Positions 32,874-38,189 of a stretch of DNA of 38,189 nt are shown here, piece by piece; positions within the stretch are counted from its first letter, which is position 1; each line of letters opens with the position of its first letter. The position numbers were made by a program, and so were the translations under genes. The notes beneath the pieces are model-generated. The model searched no databases, was not told the DNA's origin, and worked only from the letters and a program-made list of their open reading frames with translations. Origin of the DNA: JABWCE01 sp964617955. Its GTDB lineage: Bacteria; Bacteroidota; Bacteroidia; NS11-12g; UBA9320. The stretch spans positions 1-38,189 of the forward strand of contig CAZTXB010000023.1 of NCBI GenBank assembly GCA_964617955.1. Direction: 5' to 3'.

Positions 32874-35819
32874 TTATCTGTTTAAATAAAACATTCCTTC
32901 ATAGGCATATCTTTTTTTCTCATTTCCATAGAGGGCCGAAAATCGGATAATACACATATACATGCCCAATTGACAAGGTTGATTCAGATAATTCCCGTCC
33001 CAGGATCCAAGAATATCCGTTGATTTATAAATCAACTCACCCCAACGGTTGAAGATGAGCATTTCAAATCCTTCTGCAGCAGGTCCTTGATAGGCAATAC
33101 CAAATCGGCTGTTGGGTCCAGATGTTCCGGGGCTAAAGGCTGTAGGCACCCAGACATTCATAGGGCAAATTTTTAACACATTTATGCTGGCCATGGCCTC
33201 ACAGTCGTATGAATCACTTACTTTTACAGAATACACTCCCGGTTTAAGGATTACAATTTGTTCCGTGGTTTCATTTCCTGGAGACCAATGATAGTTCTTA
33301 AAACCTGTTTGGGCTTTTAACAAAAGGCTCTCCCCCAAATCGTCGCATAGGCCAGTGTCAGGTCTTAAGGCGAGTGCCAGTTGCTTGCGGTATGAAATTA
33401 ATATGGAGTCTTTTTTAACGCAAGGACCTCTACCAATTACAACCGAATAGATACCTGCCTTTTCAACCAGCAAGTCTGTTGATGAAGATCCAATGCTCCA
33501 GGTGTGCGCGTAACCCGGGCCCTTTCCGATGAGCATTAAGCGGGCACCAAAACACAGGGTGGTATCTGCTCCTAAGTTAAATTGAAAAGAAGAATCGGCC
33601 AGTAAAATGGTGTCAGAAAAAAGGCATGCTGCCTTATCTCTTACCTGAACCCAATATTTTCCAGGTGATGTGGCCAGCAGGGTTTGATTTTGACTTCCAT
33701 CCATCCACACATAGTTCATCCCAGGGTTTTGGGCATCGAGCCATCTTGAAATTGGGTGACAGTAGATGGTATCCCTGCCAAGATTCAAAGTGGGACCGGC
33801 CAATTTTTTAATAAACAGAGAATCTCTTTTTTTGCAACCTTGATTGCTCACTTCTACCCAAACCCATCCAAAATGGTTATTGATGACTACAGATTGATTG
33901 GTAAGTGAATTATACCAAATCTTATTCATGGCAGGGTTCCCGGCATCAAGTGTTAGACTATAATCGCCGCAAAAGGCAGTATCCCTCCCAAGGTCTATTT
34001 TTGGAAGGGGAATAAAATCAACCCTGATGGTGTCGGAAAGAGTGCAAAGGTTGTCGCTGACGGTTACAACATAATTGCCCGCTGTGTTCACATCCTGATC
34101 TGGCAAATTGTTTCCAGTGTTCCACTGATAACTGGTGGCATTGCTTGTTAATCCTTTGAGCCTAAGAGGAGTTCCTTCACATAAAAGGGTATCCTTTCCA
34201 AGCTTTGGTTTAGGCATGTTATGGAAACTTATCGGCAGCGTATCGCTATCTTTACATCCGTTCAGATCCACTTCAACCCAATATTTACCAGGTTTGGTCA
34301 CTGTAATGCTTTGAGTGCTTTCGGAGGTATTCCACACATACTTCAATCCAGTTTGTTTGCAGGTCAAGGTCTTTGGTTGTCCTTCGCAGAGGCTGGTATC
34401 TTTTCCGAGATCTGCCACAGGAGCCGTCTTAAAGGCAATATGGATGGTATCCCTTTGTTTACAGCTTCCATTGGATATTTCTACCCAATAAGTTCCGGTA
34501 TCCCATACACTGATGCTCGACCCCGTGGCCTTATTGCTCCATAAATACGAGCTTACATTCTTTACCGTATCTTTCAAAACCACCTGTTGGCCTTTGCATA
34601 TGGCAGTATCTCGGCCTAGATAGGGTTTGGGGATGGAGCAACAATAATCTACTGAAATGGTGGTTGGCAAACCATTGTAACATTCCTTAATCAAAGTAAC
34701 TCCATTATCAATAAAATTGCATGAAGTGCCCTTTATATCAGGTGATGCAATGACACCTAAAAATTTTCTATTTGTTCTGGCAATCCAAATTTTACCATCG
34801 ACACCCATTTGAAATGCCCCATAGGGATATCTTGAAGAGTGACTTGAGGTTGCCAAGGTAGTAACCGAGGCCCTTATTGTTCCTAAATTCCCAGAGCTAA
34901 GATCGAATTGAAACAAGCTGGCATTTCCACCAGTAAAGAATTCCCCAATGTATAGTAACTCACCGCTATTTGAAAATTCTAATCCATACAAATTTGCAGA
35001 GCCAGAAAAAATAGTTGTTTTGGAAGGGAAAGCTGGGTCATTATTTTGTATTAGTTGTACGTTTGATATTTTTCCATTTGTAAGATTAAAATCATAAAAT
35101 TCGACAAATTTATCTTCTGCGACTGCAATAGCCATCTTTTTGCCATCTCTTGAAAATTTAAGTTGACCTTGCCCATTTGTTAAAGTTCCAGTTTGCGACT
35201 TACCAATTGAGGTCGTAATGTCTGTAGCAAGCACTTTTCCAATATCGGTGGTGTTTTTTGTGACATGGTAACTATGATATTTATTGCTTTGCCATTCGTG
35301 ATTTACAATCCAGTAACCTCCGGCCCCATCTTTAACGCCATTTAATTTTTCAGTAACACTTGCAGAATACATCCTTGTAGGACCTTCAATCTTTTTGATG
35401 GTTGTTCCAGAACTTGAGTTACCTGATACTTCCACTAGGCAAATATTTGCACCAATACTAAAATCTTCAACTGCACCAACAGTAAAAATAAAATAGCGGC
35501 TACACTGTGTTTCAGGTACTGGTATAATTAAGGCGGTTTGTGTAGATGAGCCATGGCCTTTTAATCCTGTAATATCGGCGTAATGCTTGGAATTCCAAAC
35601 AGTTTTACCGTCCGTGTAAAATAGCAAACCTCCCGCAGCATCAGTCATCACAGCACTTCCTTCTCCAGCTAACATCGAACTATTGTTTAATGAAGTCGGA
35701 GTTCCAGTTCCATTAAATTTTATTCCAGAATAGTCTCCAAAGTACCAAACATTAGCTTGGGCAAAAAGTATGCTTGTAAAAAGAAGGGCAATTCCAGTAG
35801 CTAATAGCTTCAATTTCAT
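32874..35819 (-). CDS. Large secreted protein: propeller-like head, seven Ig-like repeats, gliding-type C-terminal domain
   Basis: 981 aa. Signal peptide ends near LFAQA (about 22). Residues about 23-390 form the same propeller-like head as the protein starting at 25248 (shared GLLFYTDGKTVWN, FSRDGKKMAIAV, ALIIPVPE). From about 395 to 885 there are seven repeats of about 70 residues beginning LG(K/R)DTxxC and containing W, GxYWVxV and a late Cys-DT. The end (about 885-981) is a CHU/gliding-type C-terminal domain (WVPTAFSPGTSGPNSRF, FNRWGELIY, GSWDGNY). It has more repeats than its paralogue and no PKD domain that I can see. Surface adhesin or gliding role is inferred. Confidence 0.88.
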   Translation of the reverse strand: MKLKLLATGIALLFTSILFAQANVWYFGDYSGIKFNGTGTPTSLNNSSMLAGEGSAVMTDAAGGLLFYTDGKTVWNSKHYADITGLKGHGSSTQTALIIPVPETQCSRYFIFTVGAVEDFSIGANICLVEVSGNSSSGTTIKKIEGPTRMYSASVTEKLNGVKDGAGGYWIVNHEWQSNKYHSYHVTKNTTDIGKVLATDITTSIGKSQTGTLTNGQGQLKFSRDGKKMAIAVAEDKFVEFYDFNLTNGKISNVQLIQNNDPAFPSKTTIFSGSANLYGLEFSNSGELLYIGEFFTGGNASLFQFDLSSGNLGTIRASVTTLATSSHSSRYPYGAFQMGVDGKIWIARTNRKFLGVIASPDIKGTSCNFIDNGVTLIKECYNGLPTTISVDYCCSIPKPYLGRDTAICKGQQVVLKDTVKNVSSYLWSNKATGSSISVWDTGTYWVEISNGSCKQRDTIHIAFKTAPVADLGKDTSLCEGQPKTLTCKQTGLKYVWNTSESTQSITVTKPGKYWVEVDLNGCKDSDTLPISFHNMPKPKLGKDTLLCEGTPLRLKGLTSNATSYQWNTGNNLPDQDVNTAGNYVVTVSDNLCTLSDTIRVDFIPLPKIDLGRDTAFCGDYSLTLDAGNPAMNKIWYNSLTNQSVVINNHFGWVWVEVSNQGCKKRDSLFIKKLAGPTLNLGRDTIYCHPISRWLDAQNPGMNYVWMDGSQNQTLLATSPGKYWVQVRDKAACLFSDTILLADSSFQFNLGADTTLCFGARLMLIGKGPGYAHTWSIGSSSTDLLVEKAGIYSVVIGRGPCVKKDSILISYRKQLALALRPDTGLCDDLGESLLLKAQTGFKNYHWSPGNETTEQIVILKPGVYSVKVSDSYDCEAMASINVLKICPMNVWVPTAFSPGTSGPNSRFGIAYQGPAAEGFEMLIFNRWGELIYKSTDILGSWDGNYLNQPCQLGMYMCIIRFSALYGNEKKRYAYEGMFYLNR

Positions 35820-35826
35820 TATGTAA

Positions 35827-35856
35827 CAAAAATAAAATAAAACTAATTTGAAACAA
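35827..35856 (-). promoter_or_regulatory. Promoter TTG-N19-TATTTTTG for the 981-aa CHU protein
   Basis: On the minus strand TTG (plus 35854-35856), 19 bases, then TATTTTTG (plus 35827-35834), 7 bases before the ATG. Faces a -7-like box for the acyltransferase on the other strand. Confidence 0.6.
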
Positions 35857-35858
35857 CA

Positions 35859-35866
35859 TAATTTTG
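35859..35866 (+). promoter_or_regulatory. -7-like box for the acyltransferase gene
   Basis: TAATTTTG matches TAnnTTTG, 34 bases before the ATG at 35901. No TTG at the usual distance. Confidence 0.35.
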
Positions 35867-35900
35867 TACCATTATTAACAATAATTTATTATTAGTTCTA

Positions 35901-36836
35901 ATGTATAGCTACGAAAGAATTTCTGAATCTAGTCTTCATAAATTAGCTTCAATTTTCAAAGGATCAAATGGCAGAACAGTTGGGATTGGAATGCTAAGGC
36001 AGAAATTTAATACAAAAGAATTTGGGGCTGAATATATTGGTTATCTTGCTATACATGAAGAAGATTTAAAACCAGCTGCATATTATGGGGTTTTTCCAAT
36101 GGTAATAACTTTTCAAGGCAAAGAAGTCTTAGTAGCCCAGTCTGGAGATACGATTACTCATCCTGAGCATCAGGGTAAAGGTTTATTTACTAAATTGGCC
36201 AACCTGACCTATGATTTGGCGATTAAGGAGGGCATCAGGTTTATTTGGGGTCTTCCAAATAAAAACTCCTATCCTGGATTCATAAAGCGACTTAATTGGA
36301 AGGACCTCGGGCAACTTAAAAGGATAAGCTTAAAAGTCAAAACATTGCCTTTAGCAAAAGTTATAAAAAAACTTGATATAAATACACTTTCAAGTCTCTA
36401 TTACTCAACATGCAAATTTGTTTTTCGACACAAAGAGGGTTACTTCTCTAGAAAAACATCTTTTGATAGTGTAGAAGTAGTAAAGGATGAAAAGTTTTTT
36501 ACCTACAAACGTTACTTTAATAATAAGATTCTATATAAAAATGAAAGAACCACAATCTGGTTTAAGGTAGAGTCATACTTGATAATAGGGGATTTTTACT
36601 CATACAATGAGGTTGAATTCTCTCAGGAAATGAAAAGAATTAAATTCAAATGTTTAATGTTAGGTATTTCAGAAGTGGTTTTGATTTGCAATACTAACTA
36701 CTTCGGTTATAACTTTTTCACAAAACTGCCAAATGTTGTAATAACTGAAAATTTGCCATTTTGTTATCTAGGAGGTTTAGGAGAAGAACTAGCGGAAAGA
36801 TTTTCGTTCTCTATGGCAGATGCTGACACTTTCTAA
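35901..36836 (+). CDS. GNAT family N-acyltransferase
   Basis: 311 aa, probably cytoplasmic. The N-terminal half is a GNAT fold: acetyl-CoA-binding stretch HQGKGLFTKLA (about 95-105) preceded by SGDTITHPE, with a substrate-side motif LPNKNSYPGF. The C-terminal half (about 140-311) is a less typical alpha/beta region that may be a second, degenerate GNAT lobe, as in acyltransferases of polysaccharide or cell-wall clusters. Substrate unknown; an amino sugar or lipid-linked sugar is suggested by the deacetylase next to it. The stop is only one base from that of the convergent deacetylase. Noticeably AT-richer than the housekeeping genes to the left. Confidence 0.8.
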   Translation: MYSYERISESSLHKLASIFKGSNGRTVGIGMLRQKFNTKEFGAEYIGYLAIHEEDLKPAAYYGVFPMVITFQGKEVLVAQSGDTITHPEHQGKGLFTKLANLTYDLAIKEGIRFIWGLPNKNSYPGFIKRLNWKDLGQLKRISLKVKTLPLAKVIKKLDINTLSSLYYSTCKFVFRHKEGYFSRKTSFDSVEVVKDEKFFTYKRYFNNKILYKNERTTIWFKVESYLIIGDFYSYNEVEFSQEMKRIKFKCLMLGISEVVLICNTNYFGYNFFTKLPNVVITENLPFCYLGGLGEELAERFSFSMADADTF

Positions 36837-36837
36837 T

Positions 36838-37836
36838 TTAACTCAAAGAGAGTTTGATCATATTGGCTTCGTGAGTAGTACTGTTACTGATACTGAACCT
36901 ATTAATTATCCTTTTGTCGATATTGTCATCTGGCAATTGATAGTTGACTGCCAATTGATAAGAATATAGGTTCTGCTCTGCAAGGATCTTAACTTTATCG
37001 TTATAACTTCCATCAGGGAATGCTATTGAGGATATAGGGTACTTGCAAAGAGATTGCAATATATCTCTTGATTTTTTCAGTTCTTCAACAACTAGCTCAT
37101 CATTAATTTTCCCTAAGCAATAATGAAGATGTGTATGTGAACCAATATAGAGTAGCGGATTTTTTGATGAATGAATTAGGGTTTCCTGATCCACTAGTTG
37201 CCAATAGTCTGGAAATTTATTCATTCCCTTCTCAAGATCATTTTTGTATTTAGTTTTTAACGAGTCGATGAGTCCAGCTCTTTCTATTCCGCTTCTTTTT
37301 ATTCTTTCTTCAATTGTCTCATCTTTATATATGTATGACCCAGAGTTACCTCTAACATAAGTGTCATCGCCGAGCTTAATTTCTTGTGGATTTCCGAACT
37401 TAATAAAATCTAATAAATCGTACCATGTAATAAAATTACTATCAAATAAAGATGCAGTAATGATAAAAAAAGTTATCGGAATATTATTCTTGACTGCTAT
37501 TGGAAGAACATTTACAAAATTGTTCATGTAGCCGTCATCAAAGGTTATGCATACTTTTGGTTTTTGCCCCTTGTTTTTATTCTCAATATTAAAAAAATCT
37601 ATTAGCGAAACTATTTCAAAGTGCCTATGATAAAAGTCCAAATCTTTCTTAAATTGTTCAATTGGCATATGACGATTATTTAACTTGAAATTAGGGCTCA
37701 AAGTTACTCCATGGTAACAAATTATTCTGTTTTTGCGATTTAGCTTTAAAAGCAGAGTGATTATACCAAGCTTATAAATGAGCGGATATAAAACGAATCG
37801 ATTTATTTTTTTTATCATACTTATATTATTTATCAT
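36838..37836 (-). CDS. Polysaccharide deacetylase (NodB-like, CE4)
   Basis: 332 aa. CE4 deacetylase motifs: ITFDDGYMNN (about 97-106, catalytic base Asp100 and zinc Asp101), GSHTHLHY (zinc His pair, about 233-240), and AFPDGSYN (about 265-272). Such enzymes remove N- or O-acetyl groups from polysaccharides or lipid-linked sugars. There is no clear signal peptide: the N-terminus has a basic, weakly hydrophobic start (residues 11-33), so it might be membrane-associated or cytoplasmic. A second ATG at codon 7 is an alternative start. The gene is AT-rich and convergent with the acyltransferase. Confidence 0.87.
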   Translation of the reverse strand: MINNISMIKKINRFVLYPLIYKLGIITLLLKLNRKNRIICYHGVTLSPNFKLNNRHMPIEQFKKDLDFYHRHFEIVSLIDFFNIENKNKGQKPKVCITFDDGYMNNFVNVLPIAVKNNIPITFFIITASLFDSNFITWYDLLDFIKFGNPQEIKLGDDTYVRGNSGSYIYKDETIEERIKRSGIERAGLIDSLKTKYKNDLEKGMNKFPDYWQLVDQETLIHSSKNPLLYIGSHTHLHYCLGKINDELVVEELKKSRDILQSLCKYPISSIAFPDGSYNDKVKILAEQNLYSYQLAVNYQLPDDNIDKRIINRFSISNSTTHEANMIKLSLS

Positions 37837-38189
37837 CTTTTTAAAAAGGTTTAATCCTTTTGAAAAATAGTATCAATTCAATTCCATATAAATCGTGAAT
37901 TGCAATTGTTCAAAAGTATTTGAATAAATGCAATTTTGATTAAAAGTTATCTTTTTTCTGATTTGTTTTTTTGGATCCTTAACGGTCATCAAAAAATTTC
38001 TAAACATCATTTCAGGTTATTCAAAAGTAAATTCTATCTCATGAATCTTGCATCGTTAGTTAGATGCGAACAAAATTTAACTTCTTTCCTTTTTGTAAAA
38101 AGTAATGTCAATGATATTTTTCTTAAAACAGGCCATGTAATACTCCCCAAAAATAGGACCAATGGGTTAGTTAAAAAAAGACTTAATTT
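37837..38189. other. AT-rich right-end region without a recognised gene
   Basis: 353 bases very rich in A and T with stops in all frames; no frame over 60 codons. AAAAAGGTTTAATCCTTTT (about 37844-37862) is a weak inverted repeat. It probably is the upstream region of the deacetylase plus a gap to a gene beyond the window. Confidence 0.5.

Overview
The window looks like the chromosome of a Bacteroidota bacterium, probably a free-living or environmental lineage of the Sphingobacteriia/Chitinophagia/Saprospiria type. The evidence is secreted proteins with type IX secretion (T9SS) C-terminal sorting tails, two proteins with a gliding-motility (CHU-type) C-terminal domain, lipoproteins with Bacteroidota-style lipoboxes, an S46 dipeptidyl-peptidase, a DUF4294 protein, a bacillithiol deacetylase, and promoter-like TAnnTTTG boxes (three with a TTG 18-19 bases upstream) in front of many genes. 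No tRNA, rRNA, CRISPR array, transposase or phage gene was seen.

Layout. 0.3-3.7 kb: a fused B12-dependent acyl-CoA mutase (IcmF type). 4.1-5.1 kb: an aminotransferase class IV/PabC-like gene followed by a pterin carbinolamine dehydratase. 5.6-9.3 kb: two lipoproteins and a DPP7-like S46 peptidase. 9.4-11.1 kb: lepA. 11.2-14.5 kb (minus): an overlapping three-gene unit of a Gfo/Idh-like protein, a lipoprotein and a polyprenyl-phosphate sugar transferase that could start exopolysaccharide synthesis. 14.6-18.6 kb (plus): a tight five-gene run of pcm, an N-acetylmuramoyl-alanine amidase, DUF4294, bshB1 and a GlcNAc-kinase-like gene. 19.1-19.7 kb: a DUF1801/YdeI-like gene. 20.1-22.5 kb (minus): queG and a polysaccharide flippase. 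22.8-35.8 kb: a nearly mirror-symmetric block of CHU protein (-), kelch protein (+), methyltransferase and asnB (-), second kelch protein (+), second CHU protein (-). 35.9-37.8 kb: an AT-rich pair of a GNAT-like acyltransferase and a polysaccharide deacetylase. The flippase, methyltransferase, asparagine synthase, acyltransferase, deacetylase and sugar transferase together suggest assembly and modification of a surface polysaccharide, with large secreted adhesin-like proteins between them.

The clearest non-genic feature is a family of short transposase-less elements (MITE-like, about 236 bp, 15-bp terminal inverted repeats GGGCCTGCTGAAAAA). Four copies are present: one cut by the left window edge and three complete. 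Each complete copy is flanked by a perfect 6-bp AT-rich direct repeat (CAAATA, TAAATA, TATTTA). All complete copies lie between convergent genes, and three of the four have an end at or within 3 nt of a stop codon. Two copies, 98% identical and inverted, bracket the 13-kb flippase/kelch/CHU/asnB segment. I regard this family and its placement as the most notable observation in the window.
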